Shown: positions 17,666-27,492 of the stretch, piece after piece | Position numbering within the stretch: position 1 is the first letter of the stretch | Layout: every line of letters starts with the position of its first letter | Assembly: GCA_019693395.1 (NCBI GenBank) | Contig: JAAMXP010000658.1 | Coordinates: 4,479-36,392 of the forward strand | Source: Ettlia oleoabundans | Lineage: Eukaryota; Chlorophyta; Chlorophyceae; Chlamydomonadales | Length of the DNA stretch: 31,914 bases | Direction: 5' to 3' | The notes under the pieces: model-generated | Told to the model about the DNA's origin: nothing | Database searches by the model: none | What the model saw: the letters and a program-made list of their open reading frames with translations, nothing else | Translations under genes and position numbers: made by a program

Positions 17666-20275
17666 ATGCTTCACCACCTCAGGAGCGCCTGGAGGGGCGG
17701 TAGAGTTGAGCATAAGGCGGCCGCCGTGCTGTTTGCGCTTGCCACTGGCGCTGCACTGGCTGGTGCCACCGCTCAGTCCCCTCGAGGGTTGCTAGCTCGA
17801 GCCATGGCATACAGGACACTGGCAAGCTCACAATCGGGCCTCGTGGATAATTTAGTAGGCACGTTACACCTGCTTTGAGGGTTATCCCAGCCCGCCTAGC
17901 TTGTGTGCCATCGCCAACCTGGTGTGGCAGCCCAGCACTTGGCGCGCTGCAAGCAGCAAAATGGTGCCAGGTGCCATGATGCTGCCACCCCCTACACCTC
18001 ATTGTATGGCGCTTCTATCTGATGCTTCCAGGGCTGGGTATTGTGCAATCCCCAGAGGTGGCAGAGGTGCTGCGCTCCGTGGATCGTGGGCACTTCACAG
18101 AGGCGCGTGAGGTAAATGTGTGTAAGGGTGGGGGTGGGGGTGGGTGAGTGATGCGGTTGACGGGTGAGGGGTGGAGGGGTAGCTCCCGCTTGATATTGTC
18201 AGCACTGTATAACTTGACTTTGTGTCTGACGTTTAAATCGTGTCTGTCTAGTTACAAGTAAAACATGCACATGTTCTTAAAAACATCAACCAGGCCCCCG
18301 TCTGCCCGACAGTAACCCTAGTTGTCAGTGCCAAGCAGTTCCCGCGATTCCGTGGCAGCCGTCTCTTATCAACACAACACCCCACCCCAACTCTCCCTGC
18401 TGCGTGCAGCTTGCCTATATGGATGCACCTCAGCCTATTGGCTGGGGCGCCACCATCAGCGCTCCGCACATGCATGCCTATGCTCTGGAGCTTCTGGCTG
18501 ACCACCTGAGGCCAGGGGCCAAGGCGCTTGATGTTGGCAGCGGCACAGGGTGAGCTGCTTGACAACCTATCTTCATACACATACACACATGACTGTGCGG
18601 GGATATGCATCAGCTCGTCACAAGTAGGCGGTCATTGCAGCTGCTATCCGTTCACAAGCCAATGGGTGAGCACATGTTGTGCGCCGCTGTGCACTTGCCC
18701 CAACTACCTGCCCCGTCGTCAACCGCTGGTATGGGTCCCTGGTGTGCCGCTGGTAGCACCTGCCAAGTACGCTATCATCCACCACAACTCATCCCTGTGT
18801 GCCCTGCCTGCTGCTGTGCACGTTGTGCTCTGGCAGCAGGTACCTCACTGCCGCCTTTGCCAAGCTGGTGAGCCGCGACGGCGCTGACGGCAAGGCTGTG
18901 GGCATCGAGCACATTCCTGAGCTGCACCAGAGGGCCCTGCAGAACATTGCCAGGGACGGGTCGCTAGTGCAGCTGTTGAAAGAGGGTGAGTTCGCTTCAC
19001 CCTGCCTCCGCCTCAGCCTGGCCTCAGCCTGGCCTGATCCTAAGCCACCAGTATATGCAAGATGTCACCCAGCAGGATGCCACTGTTGAGCTGCCTGCCT
19101 GTTCCCCGACCCAGCTGCTGCAAGGGCATACTCATAACAGGAGAGCACAGCAGCGATGTCACCATTTGCTTCTCTGCGGTGAAACAACAAGCATCTGCAT
19201 CAAGGAGCTGTACCTGCCCAGCGCTGCTGTTTGGTGCACGCCGATTGATGTGTTACTTGCAGGCCGCTTGCAGCTGGTGCTGGGTGACGGGCGCCAGGGC
19301 TGGGCTCAGGAGGCACCTTACGATGCCATCCATGTGGGTGCTGCCGCCCCCCGGCTCCCCCTGGAGCTGGTGGAACAGCTGGCACCAGGCGGGCGGCTGG
19401 TGGTGCCGGTGGGGCCCGAGGGTGGCATGCAGGCAAGCACGCAGCACAGTGCACACAGGGCTGCATGTACTACCACCCGCACAGAGCTGCAGCCCCCCAG
19501 GTCAGGGAACGGAAGGCTTGGGCAGCTGCTGCATGCATGACCTGGGCTGCCCCTTCTGCTAACGGCAGCAGGGGTGTGCAGCTGCAAAGGTGGTATGGGA
19601 TATGTCGCCAGGACATCACTGGCTATCCCATACGTCACACGTGCAATTTTGGGGCCACTCCAGAGTATTTTTGGGGTGCGGCGGCGGTTTTCCGCCTTTC
19701 TGAGGGGTGGATCGTGTCGATGACCCTGTTCACGGTGAAGGAGGCCGATCCCGGGGTGAAAAGGGGGGGGACGGGGCGGCATCCAGCAGAACGGGGCCCA
19801 GCAGGTACGCAAAGCACCGGTCTTGTCCTGGCTCACATAGCACTGAAGGCGGTGCCAGGCAATGGCACCACTGCTTCAATTTGAGCCCAATCCCGCTGTG
19901 GCTATGAGCTCACACTCACTGCAGTCCCTGGCAGTCGTAGACAAATGTGCGGATGGGAGCGTGCGCCGCCGCGACGCAATGGCAGTCGCCTATGTGCCGC
20001 TCACCACCAAGGCAAGCAGGTTACATGGTTCATGCGCAGCATGCACCTCTACTAGCAGCCTGCCTGTCACCCCTGACAGTCCTGTGATGCAATTGTAGTT
20101 CTTGACCCAAAGCACCAAAACAACCAACCACGCCGGGGCCGTCAAACACCCAGCACTGCCTTCTCTCCCCAGCTTGCCACTTGACAGCGAAACAGCTGGC
20201 GCCAGCGATAACAACCTGCATGATGGTTTGCTGTTGCAGGATCGCCAGCTGGGATCTGCCTCTGACATCGAGTGA
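17666..20275 (+). CDS. PIMT: Protein-L-isoaspartate O-methyltransferase
   Basis: PIMT methylates the abnormal isoaspartyl carboxyl group so that damaged proteins can revert to normal aspartyl linkage. Coding exons are 17666-17858, 18032-18111, 18410-18549, 18840-18985, 19263-19432, 19925-20011 and 20240-20275. Seen in order: [41 protein letters not shown], motif [70 protein letters not shown]. These follow plant PIMT closely. Introns 1, 5 and 6 can only be spliced in register with GC donors (17859, 19433, 20012). From the ATG at 17804 (good GCCATGG context, conserved start) the protein is 237 aa; an in-frame ATG at 17666 adds 46 residues with a hydrophobic stretch ([16 protein letters not shown]), which could be a targeting peptide. 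Which start is used is not decided by the sequence. Confidence 0.94.
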
Positions 20276-20791
20276 AGCAGTATATATTGGGGCAGGAGCC
20301 TTTGCTAAGCAAGCAAGTTGCTGGCGCCCCTTCAGACTCGACACCCAGGTCCTTCCCTGCGAGCTGCCCGAGGGTTGGGCCACTCCTGCTCTGTAGCTTG
20401 TTTATCCCTGACTTGCCTCACTGCATGCTTCATCTGTTGTACTGCTTGTTTCATGTCATGCATTCCCTGTTGCTATAGCAAGCTGTCTGCACTTGGCGGC
20501 GGCCTTGTCAAATTGGCCAACACCCAGCCGCTCGGCGCAGACAGCGGCCCAGTTGGCCAGCCCTTTATTACAACTGCGCTCGATGTGATACGGCGAGAGA
20601 ATGGGGTTGAGTGAGCGGCGCACATGCTGCGCGCGCTGACACACGAACTCCCCCCACGGTTCACCAGCACCACTGTCCCAACTTGCCACAGTTCGCCACG
20701 TTTCGCACTTGCCAAGCATCGTTGTCTACCTGAAGGCTACTCTCGCCCCAGCACTGCTGATAGCAACCAGCCTAGGCCCAGTGGTAGAGAG
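20276..20791. other. Intergenic region between PIMT and PGR5
   Basis: The region holds the PIMT 3' UTR and PGR5 promoter. No TGTAA was found. An open frame continues upstream of the PGR5 start to an ATG at 20624, but its residues do not resemble a transit peptide start and it is not included in the gene. Confidence 0.45.
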
Positions 20792-21723
20792 ATGGCACTA
20801 GTAGCAAGCAGCTCCGTCGGCCGCCCCACCACCACTTGCCACCGCCCAGCACTGGCAATGCGCGCACAGAGCTTGACTTTTAGCTCCTCTAGCTTTGCAG
20901 CGCCAGCAGCCTTCCAGCAGCGGTCGATGGCGGCCAGCAGCAGCTCGCAGCCAGCAGGTGCGCTCTCAGACCGCCCAAGATCTGTTAGCTATCAGGATGG
21001 CTGGGGTTTGGCGGGCAATGCGCGGTTGCCACTGGCCGATGGCTGCAACCGGACGCTTCCTCTTATTGAATTCCTCCGTCGCGCTTTTTACCAACCTTTT
21101 GCAGGCCGCCGCAGCTTGGCAGTGGTGGCTGGCAACCCTGGCGCTGGCGGGCCCTTTGCTCCGCTTGTGGTTGTCACCCGCAACGCCATGGGCACCAAGC
21201 AGTTCAACCAGTTCCGCGGCAAGGCCATCTCCCTGCACTCGCAAGGTGTGCATCTCATACTAGGGGTGCTAGCTGTCTGGCCGGCTGGCTGATGGTGATA
21301 TGTAAGGTTTTGGCTGTACTCTTGTAATGCATGAACGCCCATCACGCCATGGGAGGCGGCTATGATGCTGGCAGTGGACGCAACCTGTGCCGTGGTTCCT
21401 GGCATTCAAAGTATAGCTACAGCAATATGCGGCGGCAATTTGCGCCTGTTTCACAGCCAGGGATGGAGAGCAGCAGGCGGGCCCCCCCAAATCCTACCAC
21501 TGGTTTCCGGATGTCCAAACCGCAATGGGAGCCTCCGCTGCCTCTGCCTTTTCTCGGCCTTCCCAGGCAGAACCCTAAACCCCTATCCCATCTCCTGCGT
21601 ATATTTTCTCTCCTTGCAGTTATTAAGGACTTCTGCAAGCAGCTGGGTGCTGACACCAAGCAGGTGCAGGGCCTCATCCGTCTGGCCAAGAAGAATGGCG
21701 AGAAGTTGGGGTTCCTGGCCTGA
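20792..21723 (+). CDS. PGR5: PROTON GRADIENT REGULATION 5, chloroplast
   Basis: PGR5 is a small stromal/thylakoid-associated protein needed for antimycin-sensitive cyclic electron flow around photosystem I and for building the proton gradient. Coding exons are 20792-20957, 21105-21245 and 21620-21723, about 136 aa, near the usual 130. Residues 1-55 are Ser/Ala/Arg-rich and lack acidic residues, as expected of a chloroplast transit peptide. The mature part contains PFAPLVVVTRNAMGTKQFNQ, FRGKAISLHSQVIKDFC and QGLIRLAKKNGEKLGFLA, nearly identical to the land plant protein. Intron 1 (20958-21104) is 147 nt with no stop in frame, so an unspliced transcript would still be open and insert 49 residues. 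The start at 20792 is chosen for length; the frame is open upstream to 20624. Confidence 0.95.
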
Positions 21724-22394
21724 ACGGGCTGCTCCAAGGTTTTTCCACAGCACTGGACCCCTCCAGCCAGCCATATAACCGCGGCTTTGGTGTCTACCGC
21801 GTGTGGCAGGCTGCTAGGCAACATGAAGGGCTAGGCTGAGGTGGGAGGACAGCAAAGCTTGTTGGCGGTGCCTATGCAACGTGACGTGGCTGTGTTGCGC
21901 GCTGGACCACAGGCAGATCCCTTTGCCAGGCAGGCTGGCGCAACCCATACACAGACAGAGTGAGTGGTTTCTAAATTATTAGCGTGGAATGCGCCCTTCA
22001 GCCCCACAAGAGCTGAGCGGGTAGCTCCCGTCCAGCACTTGAGGCAATTCTACCCGCCAGCCGGCGCGTGGGCCACCCTTCGTTGCAGCAGTTCCTCTGG
22101 GGCCTGCCTCTTCTTTCATTTCTCCGCACTGCCAGAGCGTAACCCGTAAATTCCTGGGCTGGTCACAGCACCCTTGGTTTACCAAATTCCAACTTCAACA
22201 ATGTTTTGCCGCCATTTTATTTTCGCTCCCCTCCCCCCCTTTCCCACCGTTGCTCAGGCGCATACAGCTACTTTCTCGAATGCATTTTACCCCAAATGGC
22301 TCACCACGATCCCCTTGCATTGCGTAGTCGTGTATCTCCCCTTGATCCGCCTCACCTGCTCTGCCATGCTGCCCACAGACCAACTGTAGCATGC

Positions 22395-22412
22395 TGTAAG
22401 ATTTGGGTTACA
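22395..22412. terminator. Close pair of opposed TGTAA polyadenylation signals
   Basis: TGTAA on the plus strand (22395-22399) for PGR5 is followed nine bases later by TGTAA on the minus strand (22408-22412), which proteasome alpha-5 transcripts could use. Confidence 0.45.
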
Positions 22413-22675
22413 GACACGGTTGCGGGGATAAAGAGGAACTACAGGGTTGCACAGAGGCTTTGACTTGAAGGGGAGTTGCCCAGGAGGCAGGCAACCATAG
22501 AGCGGACAAAAACTGCCAGCAGTGCAGGCATGTTGTTATGATTTGCACTCGCCCAGCACAGCATCCAGCTGCTCTGTGCAACTGCACACAACACACCCCC
22601 TTGAGACCAGTATATTTGCCTGCCATCTGCGCACGTGTGCTATGCCTGTGTGGTAATGAGACGAGGAGCAGCAGC

Positions 22676-22680
22676 TTACA
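22676..22680 (-). terminator. Proximal TGTAA polyadenylation signal of proteasome alpha-5
   Basis: TGTAA on the minus strand lies 72 nt past the alpha-5 stop codon, the more likely of its two candidates. Confidence 0.5.
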
Positions 22681-22752
22681 AAGCAGGCTGCCTTCGTAGA
22701 AGCCCCTCCCCTCCTCAACAGTGTGAGCTGCTGTTGTGAGGAGCCGCCCCCT

Positions 22753-25292
22753 TCACAGCCGCGAGATGACCTCCTCCACCTCCTCTGGCGTGTAGAGGTG
22801 CCAGTTGGGCGCCACTCGCGCAATGTCCACGTTGGTGGCTGTCACCTGGGGCACACGGAGGGAAGAAAGCCAGGGATGTTAGGGTAGAAGTATGGGGAGC
22901 GCAGGGGCGGGATAGTGATGGAGGGCACACAAACTCCGCTATGTCCCCCTCATGTCTTACAACAGCCTTGTAACCAGTCACCGCCATATCAGCCTCATCA
23001 CCTCCTGCCACACTCCCAAGCACCCCTCCACGCCAAAACATGAACTCCAATCACCCCAAAACTGCTTCTCACCACATCGGTGTACATGTCATCTACTACC
23101 GCTGCACAACGGTCAGACAGCCCATGCGCCCCTCCACCAGCGCACCGCACAGCACCGCTGCTCCTAGAACCCAGCTAGTGCACAGCTCGCATAACCCAAC
23201 TTTAACTCCACCACCAGCATACCTATCACCCCATGGCTACCGCACAGCAGGCCCCCCACCTTCTCTTCCATCACTTGCTTCAACGTGGACAGGGCCAGCA
23301 CCTCCGCCTCCTTCAGGCTCATGTCCTTGCTGCAGCACAGCACGTACAACAAGGCAGGCGGGTCAGCCTGGCTTCTTTGTCGAGGGAAGGCAACAACACC
23401 AGCACGGTCGGGAGGGGCAGCAGCATCTGGGCAACCGTGCATCAACAAATTCAGTGACAGACAGAAAAGAACTCCGACAAGTAGCTGATCCGGTTAGGGC
23501 AATCATCAATTTGGGCACAAGGGGGCAGGGGAGGTGCCACTGTTATGATGATGCACTTGCCACATCACACTGTTGCTGCATTTTGCTAGGCGCCGTGCCG
23601 CAAACAGTTATTCAGTCGGTCAGTCACAAGCCCTGCCAACAGGGGCGGTCAATGACCCTGCCGCTCGACCACCAAGAAAACTCTTCACCCACCCACCCAA
23701 CCACCCACCCACCGGAACGACTCCTGCAGCGCCGTCTGTGCACCCTCACTGCCGCTCCCAATGGCCTTGGCATCATACTTCACAAATGTACCGCTGGGAT
23801 CTGTGTGAAAACTGCAGTACAGCGTACAAGCAGGTGGCAGGGGACGGCGGTGTGGGCGGCTCAGGTGGATGCAGCAAGCCGGCCAGGCAGGGGTGACAGG
23901 CATGACGGGACCGCCTCTTCTCCGCTCTAGGCAGGTGGGCAGGCATGCAGGAATGAAAGCCGGCAGACTGAGCAGCCTCTTACAGCACAGGCCCTCCCTC
24001 TGCGTCCCAGCCCGCCACCAGTAGTGCCACGCCAAAGGGCCTGCTCATGCCGCCCTCCCCCTCCTCGTCCTCGCCAAACCGCAGCGCCAGGTCACACAGG
24101 CTCTGCAGGTTGATGATGATGTGCAGCAACAATCAACACACCCGGTTACTGTACAGCCATGGGTGCGGAAGGCACATCATAAACCAGAAGTAAATCAGGC
24201 GAACGGGGGATGGGGAGCCAGGTTTCCCTATGGGCAAAAACAATGTTTGCAGGCAGCTAGAGCACCAGATCAGAGTCTGCGGACCTTGGCTGTTGCAACA
24301 ACAGGTCTTCTCAAACCTGAACTTTCTGTCCTGATGTTGACAACGGACGGACATTATTGTATCATCATCGTGGATGTGGGGTGGTGGATCACGCAAAATT
24401 TCAACTATTGCTCCGTTTGCCACCTGACCCCCACCCCCACCTTCCCCACACACATAACACGCCACCTTCACCCACCCACCAGGCCTCACCTGCGTGAGTG
24501 ACTCCAGTGGCATGGGCTCGTTGTAAGTGAAGCGGTGCTGCTGCGTCTCGACACGCCCGTGATCAATCAAGGTGCGTGCGTCGGCGGTAAGCCCGCTCAT
24601 TGCCACGCCAATGTGCTCGTCGATTTCTGCCACCTTTTCTATGCTGGTGGGCTCCTGTAACAGGAGGTTGGGCAACGGCACCGGGGTGTCCAGCGGCAAC
24701 GGCGATGGCATAAGGGGCAGAGATTTGAAGAAGCCGGATGAATCAGTGGGGAGGGGTGGCGGCAACAACTGGCACTGACTGCAAGGACATAGCACGTTCA
24801 AGCGCAACTAAAATACGAGTGTCACCGGTCAACTTATGCACCCGGGGCCCTTGCAGGATGGTTGCAGGCCAGGCACCCACCAGCAGCGGCGAAGTCACGC
24901 GTTTTTCCACCGCCATCACCACGCCCTCGTCTGTGCGCACCGCAATGGCGGTGGAACCAAGCTGCACACAATACACAAGGCAAGGATGGACAGGGTCCCA
25001 ATCTTGGTGCATGCTGGTTGCAGCAAGATGTGAAAGAAAGCCACGCCAGTGGGGCGACGAAGCTCCTCCTGCCGCCGTCTGCCTGCCACGCACACATGGC
25101 GGCTGGCTTCTTGCACGCACCTTGATTGCCTCGATGGCATACTCTACTTGAAACAGGCGCCCTTCGGGACTGCACAGCGGAACGGGGCGGGCTGGATCAT
25201 AGGGCGACCGGCGCCATCGGTGCTGCGGCTATCTGTCTCACACACCTGAAAGTGTTCACACCCCGATCGTATTCTGACCGCGTAAGGAACAT
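22753..25292 (-). CDS. PSMA5: 20S proteasome subunit alpha type-5
   Basis: This is a non-catalytic subunit of the outer alpha ring of the 20S proteasome (PAE in plants). On the minus strand the coding exons are 25246-25292, 25121-25169, 24881-24961, 24490-24654, 23984-24102, 23713-23811, 23260-23329 and 22753-22845, giving 240 aa; the human protein has 241. Seen in order: the alpha-type N-terminal signature [15 protein letters not shown] and [141 protein letters not shown] and the C-terminus [14 protein letters not shown]. All eight exons join in phase with GT-AG introns. The start is the conserved Met-Phe-Leu-Thr-Arg. Confidence 0.97.
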
Positions 25293-25501
25293 TGAAGCTT
25301 CTGCTGTGTTATGCCGACCGATCACTGACGAGCAAGGCCTTGGCGTTTGCCAGCAAATCTGCGCGACTGATTTGGGCCTGTGTACCAAGATTGGGTGCAT
25401 GCGGCAAACATTCACCTGTGCTGCCAAGCTGGCGGGTGTCGGCAGGGGTGACTGGCGGGCAGAGACTCGAGCCTCTTCTTCTGTAGCTTGATAACTCCAT
25501 C
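25293..25501. promoter_or_regulatory. Shared divergent promoter of PSMA5 and the mTERF-like gene
   Basis: Only 209 bases separate the two start codons, so both promoters and 5' UTRs must fit here. No TATA box was recognised. Coordinate expression is possible but not shown. Confidence 0.55.
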
Positions 25502-27308
25502 ATGTCGGTGTTCGCTTCAAACAACGCCATACCGGCTATTGCTGCAAGTTCGGCGACGCTGGCCTTCTGCAGGACACAGCAGTGGCAGCCGCAGATAGGA
25601 ATGCATGTCAAACACTGTGGGACCCGATCTGGCCGTTGCAAGAGCGGCTGGGGCCGGCCCCTGCCCCCACAGCAGCTGCAGCACTGCTCCGCCGGTGCCT
25701 CGCAGCGGCAGCAGCGGGACCCAGCCTCCTATCGCAGCATGGACGAGCTGCGGGAAGAGTTGGAGCGTGAAGGCCAAGAGGGCTGGGTGACGGGGCTCAT
25801 AAACTGGCTAGGTGCAGCAGCAAATGCGACGTGCAGCTCCGCGTCCCCACTGCAGGTTTGCGTGCCAGCGTGATGGTCTGCCTGCCCGCGCTGGCTTGCT
25901 GCTCGCCAGCACAATGCCACCTGGGTTGCACCGTGCTGTTGCACTCATTTAGTTGCTGGACGAACGAGGTAGGCAGACTATCTGCATGCTGCAGGCTGCC
26001 TACAAGCGCTTGATAAGCGGCTCCATATCGAGAGGGAGCGGCAGGGGGGCTAGCAGGTGTGACAACACAGATGAGTCAGAGGTGAGCAGGCAGCTGGCAT
26101 ATTGCTGGAATGCTCGAGTGAGTTCATCGGCATGCTGCTGGACTGCACGAAACCCTGGCATCGGCCATGTTGCGAAGCGTCAACCCCTGGTAATCGCTTA
26201 CCCAACACCAACACCAACGCAGCTCAGCGTTTTCTGCCTTCTGTGATCCGCAGCTGGATCCTGTAGCGGTGGAGCAGCTGCAGGCCATCCTGCTGGGCAG
26301 CCGTGCTGCGACGATCAAGTTGATTAGGCGCTGCCCCCAGATGCTGCTCATGGAGCGGGAAGAGTTGATAGCGCGGCTTGTGGGCATGAAGGTGACAAAA
26401 ACCTGTCGTGTTTGTTGCTTACAGCGGTTCAAAGCCGTGCTAACTGCTGCATCCTGCTGCTTACGGAAGCCTGGCAAGAGCAGCACAAAACCTGCCTCAG
26501 GTTCCAGCCACTGTCATCAGCTGCTGGTGGCTTAGTACTTCAAGGAGTAGTACTGCCAGCCAACCCCTCTGGCGCAGCTGTGACATGTTGGCTGCTGTTT
26601 TGCTATCCAATAGGTTGCATCATGTCCCCACGGTTTCGCAATGGTTACCCCTACTCCATGCTCGCTGCAAACGTATATTACACCTGCAGGCGCTCTTCCC
26701 TGGGGTTGATGTGGCACGCATGGTGGAGCTGGCACCTGGAGCTTTCCTGGATGGACCATGGCCACCCAAGGCGAAGCAGCTGGAGGCTGCCAGCCGCATG
26801 CTGCAGCGCGAGCTGGATGGGGCGGACCTGAACTTCATGTTCCAGGTGTCTTGGTTGTTGCCCTGGTGTGCATTACGTGGCAGCATGTCGTGGCAATGCG
26901 GCTATGACGGGCTGCCAGCCAAGCCTGTTTGCTGCCAGACACATGCGCCTTACCAGCCTTCCAATGGTGTCCAGTGTTGCTGTATGTTGGCTGCTTGCAC
27001 AAAACTAACACTGCTTCCTTCGTCGTTGCAGGAAGACCCTATTATTTTGTTTGAGCCGGTAAGTAGTCAGCCTGTGCGTGGAATTATGTGGTTGCCAACC
27101 CTGTTCAACCCTCCCAGCCCCAATCTAAGCAAGGTTGGTTGCATTTTACCTGGATCACCTGCAGCTGGAGTCGCTGCAAGTAGGGCTGCGTCGTCTGCAT
27201 GAGCTGTGGCCAGGGCTTACACCTACGGCATTGGCAAACAGCGAGCCCCTGCACCTGTCATTGGCGGTGAAGGCGCTAGGCTTGCAAGGCCCACCTAAAG
27301 GCTTTTAG
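25502..27308 (+). CDS. mTERF-like organellar protein
   Basis: mTERF proteins are helical-repeat proteins that bind organellar DNA or RNA and affect transcription, splicing or ribosome assembly. Coding exons are 25502-25855, 25953-26081, 26254-26391, 26690-26845, 27032-27058 and 27165-27308, all joined in phase 0, giving 315 aa. The N-terminus (MSVFASNNAIPAIAASSATL, then Arg/Gln-rich) suggests an organelle transit peptide. From about residue 160 the sequence falls into roughly 35-residue helical units with the Pro-Leu/hydrophobic pattern of mTERF repeats: LLGSRAATIKLIRRCPQMLL, LVGMKALFPGVDVARMVELA followed by PGAFL, and QEDPIILFEPLESLQVGLRR followed by LHELWP. Only three or so repeats are visible, fewer than in most mTERFs. 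The fifth exon is 27 bases. Classification rests on repeat pattern only; another alpha-helical repeat family is possible. Confidence 0.68.
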
Positions 27309-27325
27309 CCAGGCACCAGGATTTG

Positions 27326-27492
27326 CTTGTACTCTCTGTGATTGTAGTTGTGTCTGCGCGGCTTCAATGCTGTGATTCCCAAATTGCCCCAATGCTGTAA
27401 ATTGAAGGATCTACCTGTACCCTGTGTGATTGTAGTTGTGTCCACGTGGCTTTAATACTATAACCCCGAGATTGCTCCAGTGGTGTAAAAGG
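27326..27492. repeat. Diverged tandem duplication in the mTERF 3' region
   Basis: Two roughly 80-nt units (27326-27404 and 27414-27492) share GTGATTGTAGTTGTGT and a similar layout of diverged flanks, each ending in a TGTAA-containing stretch (27396-27400 and 27484-27488). The duplication thus doubles the probable polyadenylation site of the mTERF-like gene, and it lies antisense to the last exon of the next gene. Confidence 0.75.

Larger units (their letters stand above)
21724..22752. other. Intergenic 3' region between convergent PGR5 and proteasome alpha-5
   Basis: About 1 kb with no supported coding frame. It contains TGTAA signals for both strands and therefore the 3' UTRs of both genes. 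The PGR5 3' UTR would be about 670 nt if the first plus-strand TGTAA is used. Confidence 0.45.

Noticed and set aside
19560..19860. Possible insertion in PIMT intron 5
   Set aside because: The segment is long and compositionally odd (G-runs near 19760), but no terminal repeats, target duplication or coding frame of a mobile element were found.
20624..20791. N-terminal extension of PGR5 from an upstream ATG
   Set aside because: The extra 56 residues make the protein longer than the family and contain His, Glu and Pro-rich sequence unlike a transit peptide start; the 20792 start gives the expected length.
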